Source of the DNA: Pseudomonadota bacterium
GTDB lineage: Bacteria; Pseudomonadota; Alphaproteobacteria; Geminicoccales; Geminicoccaceae
NCBI GenBank assembly: GCA_030549795.1
Contig: JAUQQO010000015.1
Span: 79,271-143,270 of the forward strand
Length of the DNA stretch: 64,000 nt
Direction: 5' to 3'
The notes below the pieces were generated by a model. That model was not told the DNA's origin, did no database searches, and saw only the letters and a list, made by a program, of their open reading frames with translations. The position numbers were made by a program, and so were the translations under genes. Of the stretch, positions 34,778-44,001 are shown piece by piece (positions within the stretch are counted from its first letter, which is position 1; the number at the start of each line of letters is the position of its first letter).

Positions 34778-36426
34778 GTGCCCTGGACGCTGCCTGGGCC
34801 GCCCTCGCGGCACATGCCGCACACGCGAAGAAGTGGAGCCTGCGCGCGCTCTTCGCCGAAGACCCAGAGCGCTTTGCGCGCTGCTCGCTCGTTTTCGAAG
34901 ATCTCGTCTTCGACTTTTCCAAGCAGCTCGTCCGCACCGAAACCCTCGAGCTCTTGTGTGCGCTTGCCCGCGCCGCCGATCTCGAGAGTTGGCGCGCGCG
35001 CATGTTCGCCGGCGCGCACATCAACTCCACCGAAGACCGCGCTGCGCTCCATGTGGCGCTGCGCCATCGCGGCCCGGAGCCGATCCTCTGCGACGGCCGC
35101 GATGTGATGCCCGAGGTGCGCGCCGAGCTTGCCAAGATGCGCGCCTTCGCCGAGGCCGTGCGCTCCGGCGCCGTTCGCGGCGCGCGCGGGCACAGCTTTT
35201 CCGATGTCGTCAACATCGGCATCGGCGGCTCTGATCTCGGCCCGCAGATGGTCTGCCGTGCGCTTGCCCATCTCGCGCCGCCGGATCTGCGTGTGCACTT
35301 CGTCTCGAATGTCGACGGAGCGCATCTTTCGCCCCTGCTCGCCCGCCTCGACCCGGCACGCACGCTCTTCATCGTCGCGTCCAAGACCTTCACCACGCAA
35401 GAGACGATGCAGAACGCCGCTTCGGCGCGCGCCTGGCTGACGGCCGCTTTGGGCGAGGAGGCAATCGCGCAGCATTTCGTGGCGGTATCCACCAATGCGC
35501 AGGCGGTGCGATCTTTCGGCATCCCGCCCGAGCGCAGCTTCGGTTTTTGGGACTGGGTGGGCGGCCGCTTTTCCCTTTGGTCGGCCATCGGCCTGCCGAT
35601 CGCGCTCTTGTTGGGCTTCGCGCGCTTTGAAGAGCTGCTCGAGGGCGCTCATTCGATGGACCGGCACTTCGCCACTGCCCCGCTTGCGCGCAACTTGCCC
35701 GTGGTCCACGCCCTGCTCGCGGTCTGGAACCGTGATCTTCTAGGGTTTTCTACCCGCGCCGTCCTCCCCTACGATCAACGGCTCGAGCGGCTGCCGGCCT
35801 TTTTGCAGCAGCTCGAGATGGAAAGTAACGGCAAGCGGGTGCGCCGCGACGGGCAACCGGTCGGTCGCCCGACCTGCCCGATCGTGTGGGGCGAGGTCGG
35901 CACCAACGGCCAGCACGCTTTCTTCCAGCTCCTCCATCAGGGCACCGAGATCGTGCCCTGCGAGTTCATCGCCTGCGTGAACCCCGATCACCATCTTCCC
36001 GGCCATCACGAGAAGCTTCTGGCCAATCTCCTCGCTCAAACCCAAGCCCTTGCCTTCGGACGCACGGAAGCGGAAGCCCGCGAGGCACTCGCGAAGGCCG
36101 GTGTGCGCGGCGAACGGCTCGAGCTGCTCGCCCGCCACCGAACCTTTCCCGGCAACCGCCCCTCCTCGACCATCCTGCTCGACCGCTTGACCCCGCGCGC
36201 GCTCGGCCGGCTGATCGCCCTCTTCGAGCACAGCGTCTTCGTCCAAGGCGTGCTGTGGGAGATCAACAGCTTCGATCAATGGGGCGTCGAGCTCGGCAAG
36301 GAACTCGCCGCGCGCCTTCTGCCAGCACTCGAAGGCGGCCGTGAACCGCAAGAGCTCGATCCCTCCACGCGCGGGCTTCTGCGCCACATCATCGAGCGGC
36401 GCGCCGGTATAGCCGCGCAGCGATGA
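34774..36426 (+). CDS. pgi: Glucose-6-phosphate isomerase
   Basis: A 550-residue enzyme interconverting glucose 6-phosphate and fructose 6-phosphate. FDFSKQLVRTETLELL near the N-terminus, NSTEDRAALHVALR, GHSFSDVVNIGIGGSDLGPQM with the phosphate-binding loop, FIVASKTFTTQETMQNA, FGFWDWVGGRFSLWSAIGLP, EMESNGKRV with the catalytic Glu, and QWGVELGKELAARLLP match Pgi throughout. The frame is open to 34600, but GTG 34774 overlapping the eda stop fits the family start. It overlaps the next gene by ATGA. Confidence 0.97.
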   Translation: MSALDAAWAALAAHAAHAKKWSLRALFAEDPERFARCSLVFEDLVFDFSKQLVRTETLELLCALARAADLESWRARMFAGAHINSTEDRAALHVALRHRGPEPILCDGRDVMPEVRAELAKMRAFAEAVRSGAVRGARGHSFSDVVNIGIGGSDLGPQMVCRALAHLAPPDLRVHFVSNVDGAHLSPLLARLDPARTLFIVASKTFTTQETMQNAASARAWLTAALGEEAIAQHFVAVSTNAQAVRSFGIPPERSFGFWDWVGGRFSLWSAIGLPIALLLGFARFEELLEGAHSMDRHFATAPLARNLPVVHALLAVWNRDLLGFSTRAVLPYDQRLERLPAFLQQLEMESNGKRVRRDGQPVGRPTCPIVWGEVGTNGQHAFFQLLHQGTEIVPCEFIACVNPDHHLPGHHEKLLANLLAQTQALAFGRTEAEAREALAKAGVRGERLELLARHRTFPGNRPSSTILLDRLTPRALGRLIALFEHSVFVQGVLWEINSFDQWGVELGKELAARLLPALEGGREPQELDPSTRGLLRHIIERRAGIAAQR

Positions 36427-38486
36427 GCTCCTCGGACCCGCCCTGGCGGCTCGACGACCAGACCATCACCGCCATCATCGAGGGTCGGCACGGCGATCCC
36501 TTCGCCGTGCTCGGCCCCCATGGGGTCGAAGACGGCACGGTCGTACGCGCCTTCGCACCGGGCGCCGAGCGGCTCGAGGTCCGCGCCCTCGACGGCACGC
36601 TCTTGGGCGAACTCGCGCGGCGCCATGAGGCCGGCTTCTTCGAAGGTCTGCTCACCGAGCCTTCGCCATTGAGCGCTTACCGGCTGCGCGCGCGGCGCGG
36701 GCCATGGTGGTGGGACCTCGAGGACCCCTACCGGTTCGAGCCGATCGGTAAAGAAGCCGAACTCGCTCAGCTGTGGGATGCGCCGGCGCGAGCGTGGGAG
36801 CGGTTGGGGGCGCGGCTGTGCGTCCATCAGGGTACGGTAGGCGTCGCCTTCGCGGTCTGGGCGCCGCGAGCCTCGCGTGTTGCGGTCGTGGGCGACTTCA
36901 ACGGCTGGGACCCCCGTACCCACGTCATGCGGCGACGCCGGCACGGGATCTGGGAACTCTTCGTCCCCGGCGTGCCCGCAGGGACCCGTTACCGCTTCGC
37001 CATCTGCGATGAAGCCGGCCGGGCGCTGCCCTTGCGCGGCGACCCCTTCGCCCTTGCAACCGAAGCGGAAGGCGCCGCGGTCGTACGCATGCCCCCAGGG
37101 CCGCTTAGGCAGGACGCGCAGTGGCGGGCATCACGGGCTCGTGATCGGTTGCGCGCGCGGCCGGTCGCCGTGCTCGAGCTTCCGCTCGCGATTTGGCTCA
37201 CACCCGAGATCTCGGGTGCGGAAGCCGTTGCGCGCAGCCGCGCGATCGTCGCGATCGCGCGCGAACTGGGCTTCTCGCACCTTGCGCTGCGCGCGCCCGA
37301 TCGGCAAGTGCCGCAGCGTGAGGCAACGCGCGCAACCGCCCCTGCCTTCGCGCCGCTTTTGAGCGGCGCGGCGTTGGACGCCCTTCCCTTCCTCGTCGAG
37401 GCGGCGCATGCGGCTTCTGTGGGTGTCGTACTCGACTTTTGCTTACCGAGCGTCGATCCCGCTGAGCTCGGGCTTGCGCGGTTCGACGGTGCCCCGCTTT
37501 TCGAACCCGCGCACGGCCGCGGTTGGGATGTCTCGCGCAGCGAGGTGGCGCGCTATCTCGCCGCCAACGCCCGCTTCCTGCTAAAGGTCTTCGATCTCGA
37601 TGGGCTGCGCTTCGGTGAACTCGCGATTGCCGAGGAGGATGCCGCCTCGCGCTTTGTGCGCGCGCTCACAGATGCGCTCGCGCGAGATTTCCCGGACAGG
37701 ATCACGATCGCCGGAACCGTTCCGTTCGCACGCGGCCTTACGCGTGCGACCGCTCTTGGCGGGCTCGGGTTCACCTTCGCCGAGAACCGGGATTTCACGT
37801 CTGCGCTTGCGGCCTTCTTGACGCGCGATGCCGCGGACTGTCCGAGCGCCACTAGCGCACTTGCCCTCCTGCGCGCCCATGCCTTCGCCGAGCAGTTCGT
37901 GTTGCCGCTGCGCTTTAGCGCGCCAACCGGCGCAGCCGAGCGAAAAGCGGGCGAACGCGCCTTTTCATCAGAAGGCCTGCGCGCAGCTCTGGGCTACGCG
38001 TGGGGCCATCCGGGCAAGAAGCTCCTGGCTTGGGACAGCCTTGATGCGGCGGATCCAGCCCTTTTCACCGAGTCGCGCGAGCATCCGCCACTCTTGCGCC
38101 TGATCGCCGCGCTCAACCGGCTCTATTGCGACTTTCCCGCGCTGCACCGGCTCGATGGCGATCCCGGTGGACATTCGTGGATCCACTTCGAGGAGGACCC
38201 TGCGCTTGCGGCTTGGCTGCGCCTTGGCCAGCCGGGCGATGCGCCCGTGCTCGTGGTCGCCAATCTGGGCGCGCGGCACCACGGCGCGCTCGCAGTCGGA
38301 GTACCGTGCGCAGGCCTCTGGCGGCTCATCCTCTCTACCCAGGCGTGCGAGTTCGGCGGCGCCTTCGAGCCGACCGCATCCGAGCTTCGCGCCGAGCCCG
38401 AACCCCGTCACGGCCGCCCCTTTTCGCTCACCCTCGACCTTCCCCCGCGCACCGTACTGTTTCTCGCCTGGGACGGCATGGGTTGA
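36423..38486 (+). CDS. Glycogen branching enzyme-like protein lacking the catalytic residues (GlgB pseudoenzyme)
   Basis: A 687-residue GlgB relative. Two N-terminal CBM48-like modules are visible (HGDPFAVLGPH at 23-33, VRAFAPGAERLEV, then FAVWAPRASRVAVVGDFNGW at 143-162). The barrel region keeps GlgB landmarks: VGVVLDF (333-339), LGLARFDGAPLFE (349-361), FDLDGLRF (390-397), FVLPL (492-496), YAWGHPGKKLL and FPALHRLDGDPGGHSWI. All active-site residues differ: DGLRVDAV reads DGLRFGEL (nucleophile to Gly398), TIAEE reads TIAGT (acid to Gly431), FVLPLSHDE reads FVLPLRFSA (third Asp to Ser499), and the region-I His is Ser343. It cannot be a normal branching enzyme. It overlaps pgi by ATGA. Confidence 0.88.
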   Translation: MSSSDPPWRLDDQTITAIIEGRHGDPFAVLGPHGVEDGTVVRAFAPGAERLEVRALDGTLLGELARRHEAGFFEGLLTEPSPLSAYRLRARRGPWWWDLEDPYRFEPIGKEAELAQLWDAPARAWERLGARLCVHQGTVGVAFAVWAPRASRVAVVGDFNGWDPRTHVMRRRRHGIWELFVPGVPAGTRYRFAICDEAGRALPLRGDPFALATEAEGAAVVRMPPGPLRQDAQWRASRARDRLRARPVAVLELPLAIWLTPEISGAEAVARSRAIVAIARELGFSHLALRAPDRQVPQREATRATAPAFAPLLSGAALDALPFLVEAAHAASVGVVLDFCLPSVDPAELGLARFDGAPLFEPAHGRGWDVSRSEVARYLAANARFLLKVFDLDGLRFGELAIAEEDAASRFVRALTDALARDFPDRITIAGTVPFARGLTRATALGGLGFTFAENRDFTSALAAFLTRDAADCPSATSALALLRAHAFAEQFVLPLRFSAPTGAAERKAGERAFSSEGLRAALGYAWGHPGKKLLAWDSLDAADPALFTESREHPPLLRLIAALNRLYCDFPALHRLDGDPGGHSWIHFEEDPALAAWLRLGQPGDAPVLVVANLGARHHGALAVGVPCAGLWRLILSTQACEFGGAFEPTASELRAEPEPRHGRPFSLTLDLPPRTVLFLAWDGMG

Positions 38487-38538
38487 AGGCGCACATCGGT
38501 GATGCCGCGTCGGCTGTGTGCACGCGCTGTGCGTACGG

Positions 38539-39273
38539 TCAGCTGACCGCGGCGACCTGGCGCAGCCGATCCGGCTGCAGTACCCGATAGTGATGTCGGT
38601 CGGTGAGTTGGATCAGGCCCTCATCGACCACGGCGCGAAAAGAGCGGCTGACGGTCTCGATCGTAAGACCAAGGTAATCGGCGATGTCGCTGCGGCTCAT
38701 CGGCAAAGCGACGACGGCTCCTTCCCCCGTCGCCTGGCGGCGCGCGAAGGACAACAGGAAGCTCGCCACCCGCTCCTTGGCACTTTTGCGCCCGAGCAAC
38801 AGCATCTGTTCTTGCGCGGAAGCGAGCTCGGAACTCGCTCTGCTTAAGAGCTCGCGCTCCAGCGCGGGATGGCGTTCCATAAATCGCAGGAAGCTTTCGC
38901 GCGGAAAACGGCAAAGAGCAACTTCGGTAACCGCTTCGGCGCTGTATGCGTACGAAGCGAAGTGCGCCAGCCCAAGAAAATCTCCTGGAACCAAAAATCC
39001 CGTGATTTGCCGTCGTCCGTCGGATAATTCCTTGTATAATTTGATCACGCCTTCGACGAGCGTGAAGAGATAGCTCGCGGGCTCGCCCTCCTCGAAGATC
39101 AACTTGCCCGGGGGTACCGCGATCCGCGTCGCGAGCGCCGCGAGCTCCTCGAGGGCGTTGGGCTCGAGTGCACGGCAGATGGCAACTCCGCGCACGCGGC
39201 AGCTCTCGCACAGGCCGATGCAGCTGAGCCTTGGACCCGCTGAGAGCCGACCCGTCCGCGACCCCTCGAGCAC
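38539..39273 (-). CDS. fnrL: Crp/Fnr-family regulator, FnrL type with Fe-S cysteines
   Basis: A 244-residue oxygen-sensing regulator. Cysteines at 22, 25 and 33 (GLCESCRVRGVAICRAL, spacing C-x2-C-x7-C) plus C121 in EVALCRFPRES match the cluster ligands of FnrL proteins. The cNMP-fold sensor (GKLIFEEGEPASYLFTLVEGVIKL) and dimer helix precede a helix-turn-helix, MSRSDIADYLGLTIETVSRSF, whose E-x-x-S-R reads TTGAT half sites. GTG 39273 has CGGGAGGG just upstream, and the frame extends to a TTG at 39297. An FNR-like box at 39312 suggests autoregulation. Confidence 0.92.
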   Translation of the reverse strand: MLEGSRTGRLSAGPRLSCIGLCESCRVRGVAICRALEPNALEELAALATRIAVPPGKLIFEEGEPASYLFTLVEGVIKLYKELSDGRRQITGFLVPGDFLGLAHFASYAYSAEAVTEVALCRFPRESFLRFMERHPALERELLSRASSELASAQEQMLLLGRKSAKERVASFLLSFARRQATGEGAVVALPMSRSDIADYLGLTIETVSRSFRAVVDEGLIQLTDRHHYRVLQPDRLRQVAAVS

Positions 39274-39311
39274 GTTTCCCTCCCGAACGACCGACAACTA
39301 ACGCCCACTCC

Positions 39312-39325
39312 TTGATTTGGGTCAA
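39312..39325. promoter_or_regulatory. FNR-type operator
   Basis: TTGATTTGGGTCAA matches the FNR consensus TTGAT-N4-ATCAA with one half-site change (GTCAA). It lies 39 nt before the fnrL start and 35 nt before the divergent gene at 39360, so it could control both. Basis: sequence match and context. Confidence 0.75.
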
Positions 39326-39359
39326 TGCCGAGCTTTCGCCGCCGCGACATTCTGCCTGT

Positions 39360-39911
39360 ATGGATGTGTGGCTCGCCCCGTGGTGCGCAGAGGATGGCGC
39401 TTGGTCTTGGCGCGTGCTCGCGTGCGATGAACTGGCGATCGCCTGGCCGCTCGCCCGGCTGTTCGGGGCCGGTCCCGACTTGGCGACATGGTGCGCCGAG
39501 GTAAGGGCGTGGCTAGAAGAGGACGCCCGCCGCCAGATCGGGGCGTTGCTTAACGCCTGCGGCGTGGTCGTCGCCCTCGCCCGCTATGAGTTCGCACCAC
39601 GGCCGGACGGCACGACGCTCGAGGTGTCCTGGCTCGCTGCGCTGCAGGTGACCATCGAGCCGCGCTACCACGAGGCGCTGTTGCGCGCACTTGCCGCCTG
39701 CGCGCGCAGGGCTGGCTGCACGCGCCTGCGCATTCTGCGCTCCGGCGCGGCCGCCGATGCCCTTGCGGTGGTCGCGCGGCAGCTCGGCCTTGAAGACGAA
39801 CCCGACGGCTGGCGCTGGCTTCTCGCCCCCGAGGCGCCGGGATCGCTCTCGATCCAACCGATTCTTTTGCATTCCGGCTTCGCACGCCAACCCCATGACC
39901 ATGGTTCGTGA
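39360..39911 (+). CDS. Hypothetical protein, possibly GNAT-fold
   Basis: A 183-residue protein. DVWLAPWCAEDGAWSWRVLA starts it, RQIGALLNACGVVVALARYEFAP and TTLEVSWLAALQVTIEPRYHEALLRALAACARRAGCTRLRI follow. The order of a strand pair, a bulged strand, then a helix and strand is reminiscent of GNAT acetyltransferases, but the acetyl-CoA loop Q/RxxGxG/A is not clear. It is divergent from fnrL across an FNR-like box, so expression may change with oxygen. Function unassigned. Confidence 0.6.
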   Translation: MDVWLAPWCAEDGAWSWRVLACDELAIAWPLARLFGAGPDLATWCAEVRAWLEEDARRQIGALLNACGVVVALARYEFAPRPDGTTLEVSWLAALQVTIEPRYHEALLRALAACARRAGCTRLRILRSGAAADALAVVARQLGLEDEPDGWRWLLAPEAPGSLSIQPILLHSGFARQPHDHGS

Positions 39912-40460
39912 GCACGAAGAAAAGCGAACCCCAACGCCGCGATCGCGAACATCCACGAAAGACATCCACCCGCTTTGAGAAAAGACGCCGATTGGGGACG
40001 GTGAGGCCATTGGTGTTCGTTTCTCGACCGGCAACCGCTCATCGCCAAAGTGAGCGCCTTCGGCCGCGCGCGTTTGCGCGCCGCCGCTGTGCGCGCGCTT
40101 CGTTAAGGCAGCCCTGTGGTTTTGCTCGCCGGCCCCGCGGTCGTCGTCGGCGCCATGCGTGGGGACGCCTTGAGCGCTATTCGGCCACGACGAGCCCGCT
40201 CAGCCTTGTGCGAACAGCCGAGCCGCCCGCCCTTAAGGGCTGCTTGGGGTTCTCGAACGCGAGCCTGTGCGCGGGCGGCCACCCCCGAAGCGCGGTATCT
40301 CGGGGCGGGCCCGGATCGGGCTGCGCGAGCCGGGTACAGCCGATGCGCGGGCGGCGTGTGGGCGAAATGGTGCTGCTTTGATGGCTGGGATTTGGGTTGC
40401 GCTGCGATGCGCCGCTCGCGGCTAGCCTTGTGCCCGCAGGAGGGCTAGAGAGCCCTCGCC
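39912..40460. other. Non-coding stretch before rnd
   Basis: 549 nt with only Arg/Ala/Pro-rich open frames that resemble no family. Several GC-rich inverted repeats occur (for example around 40300-40350), but I cannot assign an RNA gene. It presumably contains the rnd promoter. Confidence 0.35.
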
Positions 40461-41615
40461 ATGCAGCTCGTCACCTCGACGCCGGTGCTCGCGGCGCTGT
40501 GCGCGCGCCTTGCCCGTGAACCCTATATCGCCGTCGACACCGAGTTCATGCGCGACCGCACCTATTGGCCGAAGCTCTGTCTTATCCAGGTGGCGGGCGC
40601 GCGGGAGGCGGCGGCGATCGACCCCCTCGCCTCCGGGCTCGATCTCACCCCCTTGCTCGACTTGATGGTCGAGCCCAGGGTTCGCAAAGTCTTCCACGCT
40701 TGCCGGCAGGACCTCGAGATCTTCTGGCTGTTGATGAAGGGTCGGGTTCCGGAGCCGATCTACGACACGCAAGTAGCGGCGATGGTGTGCGGCTTCGGAG
40801 AGGAAGTCGCTTACGATACGCTCGTGCAGAAACTTGCCAAAGCGCGGCTCGATAAGAGCTTCCGCTTCACCGACTGGTCGCGGCGGCCACTTTCGGAAGC
40901 TCAGATCGCCTACGCGCTTGCCGATGTCACCTATCTGCGCACCATCTATGAGGAGCTCGTGCGTCGGGTGGAAGCGGCGGGGCGCACGAGCTGGGTGGAA
41001 GAAGAGCTCGCCCGCATCAGCGATCCGGCGCAGTTCGAACAACCACCGGAAGAGGCCTGGCGCCGCTTGCGGGTGCGCAGCCGCGACCGGCGCTTTTTGG
41101 CCGTGGTGCGGGCTCTTGCCGCCTGGCGCGAGCGCACCGCGCAAGCGCGCGATCTGCCGCGCCAGCGGGTGCTTAGGGATGATCTCTTGCTCGAAATCGC
41201 CGCCCATCGCCCGCGCACGGTGGAGGAGTTGCGCGGCCACGAGCGCATCAGCCTCGATCGGGCGAGCGCTCTTGAGGTGGTCGCTGCCATCAACGAGGCG
41301 CTCGCCTTGCCCGAAACGGCTCTCCCCGAGCCCGAGGAGCAGCCGGAGCCGCCACGCGGCATCGGCCCCTTGGTGGACATGCTCAAGCTGCTCTTGAAGC
41401 TCTGCTGCGATCGCGCCGACGTCGCCCAGCGCATGGTCGCAAGCGCTTCCGATCTCGAAGCGATCGCGCTCGACGACAACGCTCCGGTTCCGGCGCTCAC
41501 CGGCTGGCGACGTCAGATCTTCGGCGATGCCGCGCTCGCGCTCAAGCATGGGCGGATCGCGTTGACGGTGCGCGACCGCCGGCCGGTGATCGTCGAGTTC
41601 GGCCGCTCGGCGTGA
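40461..41615 (+). CDS. rnd: Ribonuclease D
   Basis: A 384-residue 3'-5' exoribonuclease trimming tRNA precursors. The DEDDy site is visible: YIAVDTEFMRDRTYWPKLCLIQ (Exo I, Asp and Glu), VFHACRQDLEIFW (Exo II Asp), and YALADVTYLRTIYEEL (Exo III Asp and Tyr). An HRDC-like helical domain follows (RFLAVVRALAAWRERTAQARD ... RVLRDDLLLEIAAHRPRT). The C-terminal 100 residues form a second HRDC-like region. The stop overlaps the next start by GTGA. Confidence 0.95.
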   Translation: MQLVTSTPVLAALCARLAREPYIAVDTEFMRDRTYWPKLCLIQVAGAREAAAIDPLASGLDLTPLLDLMVEPRVRKVFHACRQDLEIFWLLMKGRVPEPIYDTQVAAMVCGFGEEVAYDTLVQKLAKARLDKSFRFTDWSRRPLSEAQIAYALADVTYLRTIYEELVRRVEAAGRTSWVEEELARISDPAQFEQPPEEAWRRLRVRSRDRRFLAVVRALAAWRERTAQARDLPRQRVLRDDLLLEIAAHRPRTVEELRGHERISLDRASALEVVAAINEALALPETALPEPEEQPEPPRGIGPLVDMLKLLLKLCCDRADVAQRMVASASDLEAIALDDNAPVPALTGWRRQIFGDAALALKHGRIALTVRDRRPVIVEFGRSA

Positions 41616-42415
41616 GCGTCCTCGTCGTCGGCCGCGGCTTTTTGGGATCGGCGATTGTGCGCGCCTTGGGCGCGCGCGGTCGGCTTGTGGGCCATGCACG
41701 AATAGCCGATCCAGCACTTTTGCACGGCGTGCGCACCGTGATCTGGGCCGGGCGGCATCCGGCCCTCGGCACGCCGCACTGGCGGCTCGAGGAGGATCTC
41801 GAGCTTTTTTGCGCGCGCTGTGCCGCCGAGCGCGGGATCGCCTTTGTTTCGCTCGGCACGCGCAAGGTCTATCTACCCTCGCGCGCCCCCTTGCGCGAAA
41901 CGGATCCACTCGGGCCGCGCGATCGCTACGGCGAACAGAAGCTCGCCCTCGAGCGCGCGCTGCGCGAGATTCCCGAGCTGCGCCTGACCTGCCTGCGTCT
42001 TGCCAACATCTTCGGCTTCGAGCGCGATGCGCAACGGCAGAGCTTCATGACCCGGCTTCTCTCCACGCTCGCGCGCGAGGGTGAAGTGCGGCTCGATGTC
42101 TCGCCTTTCACCGAGCGCGACTTCGTGCCGGTCGAAGAAGCGGCGCAGTGGATCGCCGCGCTCGCCCTCGATCCGCCGCAAGGGGTGATCAACCTCGGCT
42201 CCGGCATCGGCATGCCGCTCGGTCGGCTCGCGCTTCGGGTCATCGAAGGCTATGGCCGTGGCCGCCTCGTGGTCGAGGACCCGCGCGAACGCGACGGCTT
42301 CGTGTTGGACGTCACGCGTCTGCGCCGGCTCCTCCCGCACGCGCGTCTTGAAGTGGAGCAGATCGAGCGCGCGGCGTTTGCGATCGGCCGCCGGCTCGCG
42401 CAGGAATCAACGTAG
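41612..42415 (+). CDS. NAD-dependent epimerase/dehydratase family protein
   Basis: A 267-residue extended-SDR-like protein starting at GTG 41612. It has a cofactor motif VLVVGRGFLGSAIVRALGARG, a Tyr-x-x-x-Lys pair in RDRYGEQKLALERAL, LRLANIFGF, and INLGSGIGMPLGRLALRVI near the end. A Ser/Thr just before the Tyr (FVSLGTRKVYLPS) completes a triad. Substrates are usually nucleotide sugars, although YeeZ-like and RfbD-like roles are possible. It overlaps rnd by 4 nt and its end overlaps the convergent pdxY gene by 9 nt. Confidence 0.8.
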   Translation: MSVLVVGRGFLGSAIVRALGARGRLVGHARIADPALLHGVRTVIWAGRHPALGTPHWRLEEDLELFCARCAAERGIAFVSLGTRKVYLPSRAPLRETDPLGPRDRYGEQKLALERALREIPELRLTCLRLANIFGFERDAQRQSFMTRLLSTLAREGEVRLDVSPFTERDFVPVEEAAQWIAALALDPPQGVINLGSGIGMPLGRLALRVIEGYGRGRLVVEDPRERDGFVLDVTRLRRLLPHARLEVEQIERAAFAIGRRLAQEST

Positions 42416-43258
42416 CCGAACCGGCTCGAACCAATGGCTCGGTTCGACGAGCTCGCGCTGCGCGGCAACGAGCAAAAGCTCGCGCGAACCCGCCTTATAG
42501 GTCGCCTCGACCAGCCCGAAGACGGCTGCGGCGGTGCGGGCGAGCGCGCGCTTGGGATCGCGCGCGCTCAGCCAGTTGGCGAGCAAAAGCGCGGTGAAGA
42601 GATCACCGGTGCCGTTGAGCGTGCATGGCAGCTTCGGGGTCCACACCACCCAGGAACCCGCCGCCGTATCGGCGAGCATGCCGAGCTCGCTTGCGCGCTC
42701 GCTTGAGGTGAGACTGGTGACCACCACGAGCTCGGGTCCGCGGGCGCGCAGGCGGGTTGCCGCCTCAAGCGCGTCCTCAAGGCTGTGCACCGCGATGCCC
42801 GAGAGGAACGAGAGCTCGAAGCGGTTGGGCTTGACGAGGGTGGCAAGTGGCAGCAGACGGTCGCGCAAAAGCAGCGGAATCTCGCCGCGCACGAAGACGC
42901 CACGGCCGTCGTCACCGATCACCGGATCGCAGGCATAGACCGCATCGGGTCGATGTCGACGGACGCGTTCGACCGCTTCGATCACCACCTGCGCGGTGCC
43001 GGGATCGCCGAGATAACCCGAAAGTATAGCTCGCGTGCGCGCGAAAACGGCGCGTTCCTCGAGGCCGGTGAGGATCTCGCGCAACCAATCCTCGGGCACG
43101 GCGCGTCCGCGCGGCGGACCGTAACCGGTATGGTTGGAAAAGAGCACGGTCATGATCGGCCATGCTTCGAAGCCCAGCCGCTGTAAGGGAAAAACGGCGG
43201 CGCTGTTGCCCACGTGACCATAAGTGACGTGCGATTGGATGGAGAGGATGCCTTCCAT
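42407..43258 (-). CDS. pdxY: Pyridoxal kinase (PdxY/PdxK)
   Basis: A 283-residue ribokinase-fold enzyme phosphorylating pyridoxal in B6 salvage. [25 protein letters not shown] is the PdxY/PdxK start with the substrate loop. [58 protein letters not shown] and [16 protein letters not shown] (catalytic Asp in GTGD) follow. GGGAGCG lies before ATG 43258. It is divergent from pdxH, 110 nt away, so the B6 salvage genes share a promoter region. Confidence 0.93.
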   Translation of the reverse strand: MEGILSIQSHVTYGHVGNSAAVFPLQRLGFEAWPIMTVLFSNHTGYGPPRGRAVPEDWLREILTGLEERAVFARTRAILSGYLGDPGTAQVVIEAVERVRRHRPDAVYACDPVIGDDGRGVFVRGEIPLLLRDRLLPLATLVKPNRFELSFLSGIAVHSLEDALEAATRLRARGPELVVVTSLTSSERASELGMLADTAAGSWVVWTPKLPCTLNGTGDLFTALLLANWLSARDPKRALARTAAAVFGLVEATYKAGSRELLLVAAQRELVEPSHWFEPVRLR

Positions 43259-43368
43259 GGACGCTCCCTTTGGCTCGCTCAAACCGGCTTAAAGCGGCTC
43301 TCGCGCGAGCCCAACGAGAGCGGCCAGAAGCACGCTTGAGCTTGAAGCACCATTGCGGAGCAGGACAC

Positions 43369-44001
43369 ATGGGCCGCTTAGAAGACCTAAGGGTGGATTA
43401 TGAGGGCAGCGTGCTGCTCGAAGAGAACGCAGCCGCCGATCCCTTCGATCAGTTCGACCTCTGGTTGCAGGAGGCGCTCGCCGCCGATCTCCAGGAACCC
43501 AACGCCATGGCGCTTGCGACTGTGGGCCCGGATGGGCGCCCTTCGCTGCGCATGGTGCTTTTGAAAGACTTCGACCGACGCGGCTTTACTTTCTACACCA
43601 ATTACGAGAGCCGGAAAGGTCAGGAACTCGCGCGCTTTCCCTTCGCCGCGCTGCTCTTTTACTGGGATCGGCTGCACCGGCAGGTACGCATCGAGGGACG
43701 CGTGGAAAAGGTCAGCGCCGCGGAATCGGATGCGTACTTTGCCAAGCGCCCCTACGAGCACCGCATCGCCGCGCTCGCGAGCCCGCAAAGCCGCCCGATC
43801 GACCGCCACGAACTCGCCCAACGCTTCGCCGAATTCAGCCAGCGCTATCCGCAAGAGCCGCCGCGCCCGGCCCAATGGGGTGGTTATCGGCTCACTCCGG
43901 ACCGTTTCGAGTTCTGGCAAGGTCGTCGCTCGCGCTTACACGACCGCCTCGTCTACACGCCTACCGCATCCGGTTGGCGGATCGAGCGGCTCGCCCCCTG
44001 A
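43369..44001 (+). CDS. pdxH: Pyridoxamine/pyridoxine 5'-phosphate oxidase
   Basis: A 210-residue FMN enzyme making pyridoxal 5'-phosphate. [57 protein letters not shown] (FMN and PLP contacts), [24 protein letters not shown] and the C-terminal RLHDRLVY and RLAP match PdxH. The start at 43369 has GCGGAGCAGG upstream and gives family length; the frame extends to a TTG at 43270. Neighbouring pdxY supports a salvage function. Confidence 0.96.
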   Translation: MGRLEDLRVDYEGSVLLEENAAADPFDQFDLWLQEALAADLQEPNAMALATVGPDGRPSLRMVLLKDFDRRGFTFYTNYESRKGQELARFPFAALLFYWDRLHRQVRIEGRVEKVSAAESDAYFAKRPYEHRIAALASPQSRPIDRHELAQRFAEFSQRYPQEPPRPAQWGGYRLTPDRFEFWQGRRSRLHDRLVYTPTASGWRIERLAP

